Positions 22,607 to 33,402 of a DNA stretch of 64,000 nucleotides are shown piece by piece. Below the pieces are notes generated by a model, which was not told where the DNA came from, did no database searches, and saw nothing but the letters and a program-made list of their open reading frames with translations. The stretch is from NCBI GenBank assembly GCA_012931725.1, contig CM022944.1:59402438-59466437 (forward strand). The letters run 5' to 3'. The stretch comes from Litsea cubeba. Taxonomy: Eukaryota; Streptophyta; Magnoliopsida; Laurales; Lauraceae. The first letter of the stretch is position 1; every line of letters starts with the position of its first letter. Position numbers and translations under genes: made by a program.

Positions 22607-23671
22607 TGTTAGTTTTCGAAAAATTTCTGAAACGAGACCGCATCCATTAGTAATCACAATAATATAATGATCATAAATGGGAAGTTCTATGATTTTGTCT
22701 TTTCAAATCGCTCGAGGGATATGACCCAAGCAATATGAAGAAGGTAAAAAGCCATAGAGGGTACAATTGTTCTAATTGCAGGTATGGTAAGCCCAGAATG
22801 AGCGTCCCAATGATTGCTAGAAGTAATTGTGAACCTAAATTTGACTTATCGTGAAGCAGAGCTTGCTCGAGGTAAGAAGAATATAAGGTTGGAGTTACAA
22901 ATGTGCCGGTCGCGAATACAGTAGACCCTGAAAGGGTGTACTAGTACCGATATACACAAATGTTTGGAGACCGAATCCATGAGATGAGATTTTCTGTTTT
23001 GAAAGGTCAAGATTGGATTCATCAAAGAGAGCAGATGGTATTCCGATCCAAATACGGTTTCAGCGATTTCCACGAGCGCCAGTACTCAGAAGGAAATGAA
23101 CCATAATTTCTCGGATCTGAATAAAAAAATGATGAGTTTTTTTTTTTTGAAAGGTCAAGATCGGGTTCATCAAAGAGAGCAAAAGGCTTTCCAATCTGAA
23201 CACGGGCTCAACGATTTCCACGAGCGCCAGTGCTTAGAAAGGAGGAGACCAAAATTTCCCCGATCTGGACCGAAAAAATGACGGAAGTTTTTTTTTTAAG
23301 ATTTTTTTTTGAAAAATTCTTTTTTTTTAAAGATTTTTTTAAAAAAATCTTTTTTTAATTAATTAATTAATTTATTTTTTTAAGATTTTTTTTTGAAAAA
23401 TCTTTTTTTTATTTAAAAAATTTTTATTTTGAAATTTTTTTTATTTAAAAGACGAGAGAGTACACATAGGCCTCCTAACCCGGTCTTATGAAATCTCGAT
23501 TGATAGAATTGCCCCCAGGTAAGGGTATGATTACTTAATGAACCCGTTTGGAGGACCCTTGCCTAGAACAGTCGGGCTGTCTCCACACTTTGGACAAGGC
23601 TTTTCTTGAATCAACCGTGATCAAAGAACGCAGTTGGTTTAACCTTAGTGGTCTTTGTCTCTTTTTTTATT

Positions 23672-24426
23672 AGATCTCAAATAGACTCATCGAAGAGAAA
23701 TGATGGCCCAAATCCTTAGTCGAACAGGCTCAACATTTTTGCAAGCACTATGAACGATAGGAAAGGATCAAGGTTTCTCAATTTTGAATCAAAACCAGAA
23801 AATCTGATTTTGTTTTTAGATCCCTAATGAACTCATCGAAGAGAAACGATGGCCCAAGACCGTAGTCGAACAGGCTCAACATTTCTGTAAGCACGGTGAC
23901 GATAGGAGAGGATCAAGGTTTCTCAATTTTGAATCTAAAATGAGAAATCTGATTTTTTATTATTATTATTTTGTTAGATCTTTAATGAACTCATCGAAGA
24001 GAAACGATGGCCCAAAACCTTAGTCGAACAGGTTCAACATTTCTGTAAGCACGATGAACGATAGGAAATGATCAAGGTTTCTCAATTTTGAATCCAAACT
24101 GAAAAATCTAATTTTTTTTTGTTCTCTAATGAACTCATCGAAGAGAAACGATGGCCCAAAACCTTAGTCGAACAGACTCAACATTTCTGCAAGCACGATG
24201 AACGATAGGAAAGGATCAAGGTTTCTCAATTTTGAATCCAAACTGAAAAATCTGATTTTTTATTTTTTATATATTTTTTAGATCTCTAATGAACTCATCG
24301 AAGAGAAACGATGGCCCAAAACCTTAGTCGAACAGGCTCAACATTTCTACAAGCACGATGAACGATAGGAAAGGATCAAGGTTTCTCAATTTTGAATCCA
24401 AACTGAAAAATCTGATTTTTTAATTT
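23672..24426. repeat. Five ~150 bp tandem repeats in Tat leader, copy B
   Basis: Units start near 23672, 23818, 23976, 24120 and 24280, in the same order as copy A. The fourth and fifth spacers differ: a TA-rich spacer here replaces pure poly-T. Confidence 0.9.
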
Positions 24427-24628
24427 TTTTTTAAAAGAGAAAGAGTGGAAATAAATTTGAAGAATTAGAAATTTCCAAAAAATCTCATCTCATTTTTTTA
24501 GATGCGAAATCCAACATAGGCCACCAATTAGAAAGTAGCCAAGGAATCGAGAAAAGAAGTATAAGCATAGAGCAAAAGATATGATACGCAAATATTTCAT
24601 TTCTAGCATCTTGTTCTCAAATGAACGA

Positions 24629-24646
24629 GTCCCACCGGGTGTACCA
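24629..24646 (-). other. Putative Tat primer binding site, copy B
   Basis: Minus-strand TGGTACACCCGGTGGGAC, three bases from the LTR end at 24650. The cognate tRNA is not identified. Confidence 0.55.
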
Positions 24647-24649
24647 ACT

Positions 24650-27228
24650 TGATGGACCGCGCGTTCCTATGCTCGGTGCTACCGAGGTCGGCGGACGTGG
24701 GAGTCCGTTGGGTACGATCCTTTCACGCCCGGGGGCAGAAGCGGGTATCAACATTTTTTTGTGTGGGTGTGCTGGATTTTATATTTTACTTGGAATTGCA
24801 AGTGGTGATCCGGAGATCGACCTTCGCAAGTAAAAAGGAAATCAACTTCTTTCGAGTTTCCATTGCACATATATTTAAGAAAAGAGACATTTTTCTTGAT
24901 TTGCTGTGAAAGGCGATTTTTTTTGGCATTTATAGCCGATTTTTGGAGTTTATAGCCGGTTTTTGGCATTCATAGTCGATTTTTGGAGTTTATGGCCGAT
25001 TTTGGCGTTTATAGCGGATTTACAATTCTTATCAATAATGAAAGACAGGAGTTGTGATTTTTGTCTCTTTTAGAAAAATACAAACTACAATGAAAAGCAA
25101 GAAAATGAGGATCTAACTTCTCAGGAGATTGTGGGGGACTCGTTCAGATTGACGGTCGCAAGCCATATGTAGACTTCGCCATCATCCATGTACATGAGAA
25201 CAGAGGATGCTCTTGATTCGCTTGGCTTGGCTATAACCTCAGATTTTTAGAGGTTAAAGACCAAGTGGAGGTCCTATGTCCAATAAAAAGCTAAGTAGAC
25301 GGACTAAAAAGCCACGTCTAAGCCATTGGAGGCAGAAGGAGAAGGCAAGGACCTTGGGGGAGGACCCCCCAAGGGACTTTTGTCACCTTGTAGCGGTGGC
25401 CGGTGCAGAACTTTCGCAGAGTTTTCTCTATTTCTTTCTCTGGATTTTCTGTGCTTGGAAGCTTATCTGATTCTGATCTCTAGGAGTTGTTTGTTTTTTT
25501 CTTATCTGGATTTCTTTGGAGTGCTCTCCTATTTATAGGCTCTCGGTAGCCATTTAGGAGGGTTTATGGGAGGAGTTACAAGGTTTAATTCCTTTATTTC
25601 GTAACTCTTTTTTCTTGGCTTCTGATTGGCCGGTGGAGATTGAGGGCATTTAATCGCCTTTAATCGCCATGATGGGAGGAGTTTCATGGTTTAAATGCCA
25701 TGAATCTCTTGACTTGTAACTCCCGGATGCATGCTTTTGATTGGGCAATAAAGTTAATGACTGCAATAAAGCTAGTCAATTAATCGCATTAAGTGGTCGC
25801 TGAGCAGTTGAAGAGTCGCGGGCCGTGCCACGTCTTTTGGGATTCTTCTGGTGATGATCATCGATGAATCTTCATGTAGTCGACATCGGATGACCATGTA
25901 ACTTTAGGTATTGGTTGCCAACAACGGGTCGGTGCCATCTGTCCTGTCGATTTCTAGATCAGTCGGGTAGAAAGCACACTTTTTTGGTTGACCGGTTGGC
26001 GATCAATGTTGATTTTGATACTCTTGATGATTGACCCGTGATTTTGATGGATGTCAAAGGATTGGGTGTCTCAAAAGTATGAATTTTGGAAAATCTTAAG
26101 AGTCGGACGCTTTGAATCTCAAAAAATGACGAAAAACGGGGTCTCCGGGGCGAACCCGGCGAATCTGGGCTCCATGGTCGCAAGCGACAATGGGCCAGGG
26201 TCGCAGACCTCCCCCTTTTTGTCCCATTTTGCGGCCGTTGTTGATGTTTTTCGGTTCTTTTTTCTTCTGTATTTTTTCTTGACATTTTTTATCATTTATT
26301 GGCCTGATTTCCCTGTAGAAAACTTAATGAGAATCCTTGCATTTTGGAGTGCAAAGTTTCCAATATTCCGAGAAAGCCGAAGACTTTGTCGGGCAGAGCT
26401 GCCGATTTTCCGTCAGAAGCTGAAACTTGGTCAAACGATGTCATAATGACCTGAAAGTTGGGGTGAAGCCTCCTGAGCAATAAATAAGCCCAACCATAGG
26501 CTTTTCCTTGAGTTTTGAAGCCGTTTGGGGTCCTATTGCCAGTAGACTTGTTTTTATCGCGATGAAGATGTCGCGGCATGATGTGCAGTCAACCGATGTC
26601 CGATTGACTTGAAATTTGACGGGGAACCTATTGGAGTCATTTTAAGATGATCTATAGGCTCTATCTTGGAAACCATGGTCTCAGGGAGCTTCGCCGCTGG
26701 GAGGCCTGATTTGGCTTCCGAGCGTCAAAGTATGGTTAAATGTTGTCGAAATGACCTAAAACTTGACGTGTAGCCCTTTGTAAGCGTTTTGAAGCCGTCC
26801 ATGTGCTCTTTTTGATGAGTGATGGCCTCGGTGGTTCTCGCCACCGAGAGGCTTGATTTAGCTGTTTGAGGGTTGATGTAGGGTCAAACGTTGTCGGTTT
26901 GACTCGGAACTTGACGTGGAGCCTTTTGGATGTATTTAGAGACCATCCACAGGCTCTGATCGAAGATTTGGTGTCTCCGATGCTTTCGCTGCTGGGAGCT
27001 ACTTTTCAGTTATCGGAGAAGCGAAGTTAGGCCAAATTTTTTTGAAATGGCCCGAAACTTCTTATGTACTCCTCTTTTGGCTGTCTTGAAGGATCTTGCA
27101 GTTTTTGTTTGATTCTGACAGGATTTGATTTTTTTTTTTGGAAGTAGCATAGCCTATTTATGGCAGGTTGCTACTTCATGTAGCCTTTTGGATCTTGAAG
27201 GAGCAAAGTGACATTTTTGGTGTCAACA
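24650..27228 (-). mobile_element. Tat-like 5' LTR, reverse, complete, copy B
   Basis: 2,579 bases with TG...CA ends on the minus strand and a TATA box at 25529-25538. Short LTR-internal repeats occur near 24915-25015. Confidence 0.9.
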
Positions 27229-28330
27229 TTGCAAGTACCCTAGAAGGTACGGCCTTCGACTGGTACTCCACTTTGTCGGAGAACTCCATCCAAAACTGGG
27301 CCATGCCAGAGACACGCTTCCTAACTCACTTCAAAGGTGAGGATCATCCCGCTACTATGGCTCAGCTGTGTAGCCTAAAACAGGGGGAGAATGAGTCAAC
27401 GTATGACTTCATTCACAAGTGGAAAGCAATGGCATACAAATGCTCTGATGTATTGCCATAAGCGTCGCTAGTTGACATCTGCCGAAACAACATGAAAGCT
27501 AGAATCCGCTCGATGATCATTGGCAACAAATCAAAGAACCTGGGAGAACTCCTAGAAGCTTCCATGGAAGCTGAAACGGTGATTAAAGACCTCAACAGTC
27601 AGAAATCATCAAGAAAAGAGCCAACCGCCATTGTAACCTCAGAAATAAAGAAAAAAGAGGTCCTCAATGTGCAGACCAAGTCAGCTCCTCAGCCATCAAA
27701 GAAAGCTGATAACAAAGCTATTGGTAAGAGACCCGAACTCTCTGATGCCTTCAAAGAGCGAGTAGAAAAGAAATACCCGTTCGATGAAGATGTTGATGAA
27801 ATCTTTGGGGCTCTCGTGGCAAACGACAAGCTCACTTTGCATGAACCCAAAAGACCTGGTGATGTTGGCAAAACCAACGATCCTCGGTACTGTCCATACC
27901 ACCAGATGATCTCGCATCTTCTCAATCAATGCTTCGTTGTGAGGGAGAAAATAAACGAGATATGGAAAAACGGAGTCATCACCTTTGACAAAAACTATGG
28001 GTCTGTCTCCATCAACATGGTGTCATGTTGACAAACATCAAAATCACCGAAGAAGAAGATCACTACTTCTTTCAAGGTGATAAACACAATCCAAGCGTCC
28101 GAAGAATTGGTTCCTTACCCGACACCAGATGGACAACCCATATGGGTACATCCCGATCTCCTGGAAGATAAAAATTGGGAGGTCGTGAAAACAAAGCCTA
28201 CAGCTTAACAGCGAAGGCATGCTAGGAAGCATCTCCTCAAGGTCAAATGACAAGAGAAGACCCAGCCAAAACAAGAAGTCCAAGAAAAGGCAGAGGCCTC
28301 CTCTACCGCTTCACTGGAGGTAACAAAAAC
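27229..28330 (+). pseudogene. gag: Tat-like Gag core and zinc-binding motif
   Basis: Retrotransposon Gag core: it starts a few codons before Gly-Thr-Ala-Phe-Asp-Trp-Tyr and includes the conserved Gln-Gly-Glu-(x)-Glu-Ser-Thr-Tyr-Asp-Phe segment. A stop near 27461 splits it. The next frame (27492-28031) has a Lys-rich linker and a Cys-x2-(Tyr)-His-x4-His-x4-Cys motif at 27891-27932. That is a CHHC-type knuckle seen in Tat-type Gag in place of the usual CCHC. Coding continues with further stops and frame changes to about 28330. The first 50 or so bases of the frame, upstream of 27229, are antisense LTR sequence, so the N-terminus is artificial. Confidence 0.85.
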
Positions 28331-28382
28331 GTCCCTTCCAGAGACTTCAAAGGGGGTAAGAAAATTCACTCTCAGTGATTTC

Positions 28383-29138
28383 ATGCCACCTCAATTCAGA
28401 GAAAAAGCCACGCATGGGGCATCATACTCTTGCAATTTGGTAGTTGGATTCTCCATTGATGGATACGAGTCCAGCGACACCGATGATGGATTCGAATCCA
28501 ACTACACCGACGAGTGGGAGGAGTCCCTTGAAACAAGAGAATATCTCTCCGATGAAGAATGGATTCCTGAAACTCACCTTATGCCAGTAATCTGGTATAA
28601 CCCACTACAGCCACAAGGATCTTGGTCTGATGATGAAGAAGACCAAGAGGCTGTACAAGAAAATGCTGCTGGCCCAGCACCCGTCATTGCTCCAGTGGAA
28701 ATCAACTATGTTGAGCCACAAAGAGCAGATGAAGAAGAAGATTTGGCTCCCATGCCTGATCTTGAAGAATATGCAAGGATCTTGCAGCATCTTGCTCTAG
28801 AACAAGAGCAAGACTGCGTCAACGAGCCTCCTCGCAATCCAGAGCCTGAAGTCCCTAAAGACCATCAGGTACATCCTCCCTTAAGTCCTGAAAATGGAGA
28901 AAATTGCTGGATAGACGATCCTCTTACATCCGAGGATGAGTCTGGCTCCGATCAGGCAACGTCTCCTGTTAGAGCTTCCTGTAATGTGATAATTCGGGAT
29001 TATAGCTCTTCCGAAGCATCGTCTGATGAGATCACTTACACTCTGATGACGCCTAGCAATGTATCCTCTGGAGCCACCTCATCTCACGTGACTTTCACTG
29101 AGATGACACCTCTCAGGTTTCTTCTCCTGAGACTGTGA
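28383..29138 (+). pseudogene. Acidic Ser/Glu/Asp-rich spacer between Gag and protease
   Basis: A 251-codon open frame, in the same phase as the preceding Gag. It is very rich in Glu, Asp, Ser and Pro with little predicted fold, and includes runs such as Asp-Asp-Glu-Glu-Asp-Gln-Glu and Ser-Ser-Glu-Ala-Ser-Ser-Asp-Glu. No family is recognised. Coding character continues past the stop at 29138 to about 29460 in broken form. Its place between Gag and protease suggests a disordered linker of the polyprotein. A frame change separates it from the protease. Confidence 0.6.
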
Positions 29139-29461
29139 CTTCAAAGCTCACACCCTTCCTGACTGAAGAATCCCCAGCTATTGATGCTTAGGACGATGAA
29201 TTAGTTAACGAAGAAGAAAGGTTGCTGGATGCTGTTCAGGACTTGTTCCCGGAAAATGCTCCGTGCAACATAATCACTGAGGATGGTAACTTTGCTGGAG
29301 ATACATCCTCAGCAAATGAAAAACGATAGCCTCTTGATCCTGAAGACAATCTTACAAATGAAGACCCTTCTCAAGAAGCTCTCGAAGTTGGTAGAGGCAC
29401 CCGCTCTGGCCGGGACTGCCCTAAAAATTACAACCAATCTTCATTTACTTATGTAAATCCT

Positions 29462-30133
29462 TTGGGAAAAGATGTTGTAAGCGCCCCTAGTGGCAACCAT
29501 GATGATCATGCAGGCCCCAAGGAGGCTTTCAAGTATGACTTGATTGAACACTTCAAGCACATACTTGCACGTCTGCACATCCTATATTTATTGCGAATGT
29601 CTCTGCACACTCATGATAATCTCATTTCAGAATTACAAAAGCTAAATAAGGATGTTGACAAACATACCCCGCAAGTCCTCCAAATTGAAATGGACTACCG
29701 GGTCAAAAACTCAGAAGCTTCCTCAAAGGGAGAAAAGAAGAAAACTGAGGGATCATGCATTGAATGCCTCTCGGTTCAAAAAGCAGCCAGTGCAACCATC
29801 GCCTTTACTAAGGAAGACTTCATACTTAGCGAAACAAGGCACAACCGACCCCTATACTTCACAGGGTACATCAAGGAAATGCCTATGCATAGAGTTCAGA
29901 TCGACCCAGGTTCTGCACTCAACCTCATCTCCACTTCAGCTCTCGAAGAGTTGGGCATCCCACTCAACAAGCTGAGCCATACATCTGTATCTATCTTTGG
30001 ATACGATGGGAGTAGTCAAAGGCCTATCGGCAAAATCAGGTTTAAATTGCAAATAGGTGATCTTATCTCTGAGGTCACCGTATATGCAATAAAAATTGCT
30101 TCATGCTACAACGTCCTTCTCGGATGCCCTTAG
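29462..30133 (+). pseudogene. pol: Tat-like retropepsin (aspartic protease)
   Basis: The active-site motif is Ile-Asp-Pro-Gly-Ser-Ala-Leu-Asn (Asp at 29902-29904), the usual Tat variant in which Pro or Gly replaces Thr/Ser of Asp-Thr-Gly. The second conserved patch, Tyr-Asn-Val-Leu-Leu-Gly, lies near the end. The frame ends at a TAG where this family has Trp, a G-to-A change; the family-typical Ile-His-Lys-Asn-Gly continues beyond it. The protease would cut the Gag-Pol polyprotein. Confidence 0.85.
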
Positions 30134-30760
30134 ATCCACAAGAATGGTGTTTTCCCTTCAACTCTACATCAATGCATCAAGTTTGTTGGCGACGATGGCA
30201 TGATACATCGGGTCTTTGCGGATAGAAAACCCTTCAAAGGTAAAGAAGTCCACTTTGCAGACTCACAGATGTATGAAGGTGAGAAAGAAGAAGAGGAGAA
30301 GCACACAACACCCTTTGCCGAAAATCTCCAGAAAGATAAAGGCAAGGCTCCTCAACAATCACCAGAAGAAAACAAACCATCCGGTAAATTCGAAGAGAGA
30401 ATTCAAACTCTCTTCATCATCTCCCTCAAGACTTCAAAGCCTTTGGTCATCACGACTAAAGTGAAGAAGGCAAAACAAAAGCCTGGGGGAAAATTTGTTA
30501 TCTCTTTCGTGTCTATCAAGCAAGACACGGATTCGGATTCAGAGCCAGAAGACGACACATCGTCAAGCCAAGCTGACACTCAGCAAGTTCGGCCTGCTCT
30601 TACTCCAATGGAGACACCTTCTGACATAGAAGATCCTACGTCAGCTTCCTTCATTGTTCCAGCAAATTCAACAAAGGAAAAGCCGATCTTTTTCCATAGA
30701 TCGGATGCTTCTTCATCAAACTCCATGCTTGGACCTTTCCAAAATGAAGGTATGCCTTAA
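30134..30760 (+). pseudogene. pol: Low-complexity linker after protease
   Basis: Continues the protease frame past the TAG at 30131-30133 (30200 onward open to 30760). It is Lys/Glu- then Asp/Ser-rich, with no recognised domain. It ends in TAA in the same phase as the G-patch-like motif that follows 18 bases later. Confidence 0.6.
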
Positions 30761-30778
30761 CTATCCTTATATAGTCCT

Positions 30779-30910
30779 ATGGCACAAGCTATTATGAAGA
30801 AAATGGGCTATGACGCTCAAAACCCAGTCGGTTTGGGAGAAGGACGCGGTATTCTCACACCATTGGGGCCCGTCTTGACCAAAAGCCAGCTGGAAGATTG
30901 GAGACTCTAA
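30779..30910 (+). pseudogene. pol: G-patch-like motif in Tat polyprotein
   Basis: In the same phase as the preceding linker, the translation has the glycine pattern of a G-patch (D111) domain: Ile-Met-Lys-Lys-Met-Gly-Tyr, then Gly-Leu-Gly-Glu-Gly-Arg-Gly-Ile, then Pro-Leu-Gly-Pro. G-patches bind RNA or RNA helicases and occur downstream of protease in betaretroviruses; related insertions are known in some plant Ty3/gypsy polyproteins. The frame stops at TAA after Trp-Arg-Leu. It is short (about 43 codons), so the call rests on the pattern only. Confidence 0.7.
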
Positions 30911-31294
30911 GGCCATGTAGAAAAGTCTTCACACGGGCTAGGGTATGATCCCGACACTCCTCTGAGACAGTTGACACAAAGGCTTCAAAGTCGACTTACC
31001 GACCAAGCCTCGACATCTCAAGTCCATGAAGACATCGATCTCCCTGGATATCTTTTCGATGCGTCACCTGACAAAGATCCTGGTAGCTCATCCAATTGGT
31101 ACGGTTTCTTTGACAATGAAGAGGAATTGTCCGATGGCACAGACGTGTGGTCTTCTGACCCAGAAGAACCCTCGTCTCCAAAAGAAGTACCCTACTTCGA
31201 CCCGGTTTCAACAGGCGATTGGGATCATCTCATAGCAAGCCTTGAGAAAATTGCCGATCAAGAAGACCCGTGGAAAGGAACAAAATTGCCTTGA
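30911..31294 (+). pseudogene. pol: Acidic linker between G-patch and RT
   Basis: Same phase as the G-patch. The frame 30971-31294 is rich in Asp, Ser, Pro and Glu (for example Asp-Asn-Glu-Glu-Glu-Leu-Ser-Asp). It is probably a disordered spacer of the polyprotein. A frameshift near 31260-31290 passes coding to another phase. Confidence 0.55.
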
Positions 31295-31479
31295 AACCCC
31301 AGAAGGTTTCGTAGAGTTGGAAGCCTCCGAAAATATTGTGGAGGAACCACCTTCGAACCTTCCAACAGAAGATCTTATTCAAAAGATAGACTTGGGAACA
31401 ACAGATAACCCACGTCCTGTATTTATAAGCAAGAATATAAAGGATGATGAGTTACCCGAGTATATTACCCGAGTATATC

Positions 31480-32400
31480 GCCTTTCTTCATGAGTTCATT
31501 GATTGCTTTGCATGGTCTTACGCTGAAATGCCTGGCTTAGACCCCAAAATAGTAGTCCACAAACTCAATCTTCAATAAGACATCAAGCCTGTCAAGTAGG
31601 GCCAAAGAAGATTCCATCCAGATGTGATGGATAAAATTGAACAAGAAGTTCAAAAACTCAAAAGCGTCGGCTTCATCCGTGAGGAACAACATTTTGAATG
31701 GTTGGCCGACATTGTCCTCGTGACAAAAAAAAAAACGGGCAGATCAGGGTCTGTATTAACTATAGAGACCTGAATGGCGCATGCCCTAAAGATGAATTTC
31801 CGCTCCACATACCAGAGGTAATGATTGATAATACCTGTGGATTCGAGCGAATGACATTCATGGATGATTTCTTTGGCTACAATCAGATAAAGATGCATCC
31901 TGAAGATGAAAAACATACATCTTTTCGGACCCCATTTGGCGTGTATTGCTACACTGTCATGTCGTTTGGTCTGAAAAATGCTGGTGCCACATATCAAAGG
32001 GCTATGATGAAGATATTCCAAGATATGCAGCACAAGACGGTCGAATGTTACGTTGATGACCTCACTGTCAAAATAAAAAGAAAAGAAGATCATCTCGAAG
32101 ACCTTCGAGAAGTCTTCCTCCGGCTTCGCAAACACAAACTGCGAATGAATCCTCTGAAGTGCTTCTTCGGCGTCTTGTTGGGTAAGTTCCTCGGATTCCT
32201 AGTTCGGAAAGCTGGAATAGAGCTTGACCCCATAAAAGTCAAAGCCATTCTAGAAATGCTCTCTCCAAGAACCTTTAGAAAACTCAAAGGGCTTCAAGGG
32301 AGATTGGCCTACATTAGATGGTTCATCTCCAATCTTTTGGGGAAATGCCGTCTATTCTCCCGGTTGATGAAAAAAGGTGTAAACTTTGTCTGGGATGCTG
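31480..32400 (+). pseudogene. pol: Tat-like reverse transcriptase
   Basis: Upstream, the Phe-Ala-Trp-Ser-Tyr and Met-Pro-Gly-Leu-Asp-Pro motifs that precede RT in this clade are visible. The RT itself shows Asn-Tyr-Arg-Asp-Leu-Asn, Gly-Tyr-Asn-Gln-Ile-Lys-Met, Phe-Gly-Leu-Lys-Asn-Ala-Gly-Ala-Thr-Tyr-Gln-Arg-Ala-Met and the catalytic Tyr-Val-Asp-Asp (32049-32060), then the thumb and connection. The conserved Phe-Met-Asp-Gly is Phe-Met-Asp-Asp here. A frameshift sits in the A run near 31725-31735. The main open frame is 31698-32498. Confidence 0.9.
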
Positions 32401-32850
32401 ACCGTGAAGCTGCATTCCAAGACATACCTGACCAAACCTCCAGTGTTAGCTGCTCCTACCACTGGAAAACCATTCATTTTATACACAAGAGACCTTGATC
32501 ACTCTCTGGGCGCTCTACTTACACAAGAAAATGATGAAAGAAAAGAAGCTGCGCTATACTACCTCAGCCGCATGCTAATAGGTGCAGAGCATCGCCACTC
32601 TCCAGTCGAAAAGGAATGCCTTGCAGTGATGTTCGCCGTACAAAAGCTGCGTCACTACTTGCTTTCCAACACAGTCTACCTGGTCTTGAGGATCAACCTC
32701 TTGAAGGTCCTTGTCACAAAAGTAGGTTCTCTCAATGCCTGACTGGCAAAATGGTCCATCCTTCTGTCACAATTTGATATTAGGTATGTACCACAAAAAG
32801 CAATCAAAGGCCAAGCTCTAGCAGACTTTCTCGCAGAGCATCTATTGCCT
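32401..32850 (+). pseudogene. pol: Tat-like RNase H (first domain)
   Basis: Open frame 32386-32742, overlapping the RT frame in another phase because of a small indel near 32400. It has Phe-Ile-Leu-Tyr-Thr-Arg-Asp (catalytic position, usually Ser/Thr-x-Asp), Leu-Gly-Ala-Leu-Leu, Tyr-Tyr-Leu-Ser-Arg, the Glu-Lys-Glu-Cys-Leu-Ala segment and Leu-Arg-His-Tyr-Leu. A TGA near 32741 replaces an Arg or Trp codon; weaker homology then continues to about 32850. It degrades the RNA strand of the RNA-DNA hybrid. Confidence 0.8.
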
Positions 32851-32919
32851 AAAGATTCTCCACTCAGAGATGATCTCCCAGACGAATCAGTCTACAATGT
32901 GGAGACTTTCTCACAAAAT

Positions 32920-33402
32920 GGCTCCTGGAACATGTACTTCGACAGTGCAACCAGGACAAATGAAAAAAAGATAGCTGATCTCGGGAGTTGGCATCCTCTT
33001 TTTTAGCCCCGACAAATACATGATTCCACACGCTTTCTCGCTACTGGAACCATGCACAAACAATGCTGCTGAATATCAAGCTCTAATCCTAGGATTGGAA
33101 CTCGCCATCGAATCCGGTATCACCATGCTGGAAATCTTTGGAGACTCTCAATTGATCGTCAACCAGATGAATCAGAAATTTGAAGTCAGGAAGCCCGATT
33201 TGCTGCGTTACTACAATAAGGCACAACCGCTTCTGCAAAAGTTTGACATCTGTCACATCACCCACATTCATAGAGGTGAAAACATACGTGCAGATGCCCT
33301 GGCAGGACTTGCCGCATCTATGGCAATCCAGGAAGGGGAAAACATGCAAATCACAGTGTGCGAGAGAAGAATCATTCCTCCTCTTAACACACACCAAGCA
33401 GT
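32920..33402 (+). pseudogene. pol: Second RNase H ('archaeal'-type), Tat clade
   Basis: The second RNase H-like domain has the four acidic positions: Tyr-Phe-Asp-Ser-Ala (Asp at 32941-32943), Asn-Asn-Ala-Ala-Glu-Tyr-Gln-Ala, Gly-Asp-Ser-Gln-Leu-Ile, and Arg-Ala-Asp-Ala-Leu-Ala. Extra RNase H domains of this type placed after the first are characteristic of Tat-clade elements. A frameshift near 32985 separates the first strand from the rest, which is open from 33020. At about 33402 the sequence switches to copia gag without a stop, giving a fused frame to 33829. The integrase that should follow is missing. Confidence 0.85.

Larger units (their letters stand above)
22607..24649 (-). other. Tat leader (5' UTR), copy B
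   Basis: Non-coding. It holds the A/T homopolymer tract (23285-23450) and the tandem repeats at 23672-24426. It differs from copy A by several substitutions and poly-T/AT changes, the most diverged part of the duplication. Confidence 0.6.
21796..27228 (-). mobile_element. Tat-like gypsy element, reverse, 5' part only, copy B
   Basis: Counterpart of 5486-10902: LTR 27228 to 24650, putative PBS 24629-24646, leader with the five ~150 bp repeats, and Gag N-terminus. Its LTR tip touches the forward Tat gag at 27229. Confidence 0.85.
16287..27962. repeat. Tandem duplication, copy B
   Basis: Second copy of 1-11633. It has fewer frame-breaking single-base losses than copy A; for example the SIRE-like gag frame is open here and broken at two places in copy A. 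The full repeating unit, from the junction at 11634 to 27962, is 16,329 bases. Copy B continues without a break into the forward Tat gag and pol, so its right end is probably the ancestral arrangement. Confidence 0.95.
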
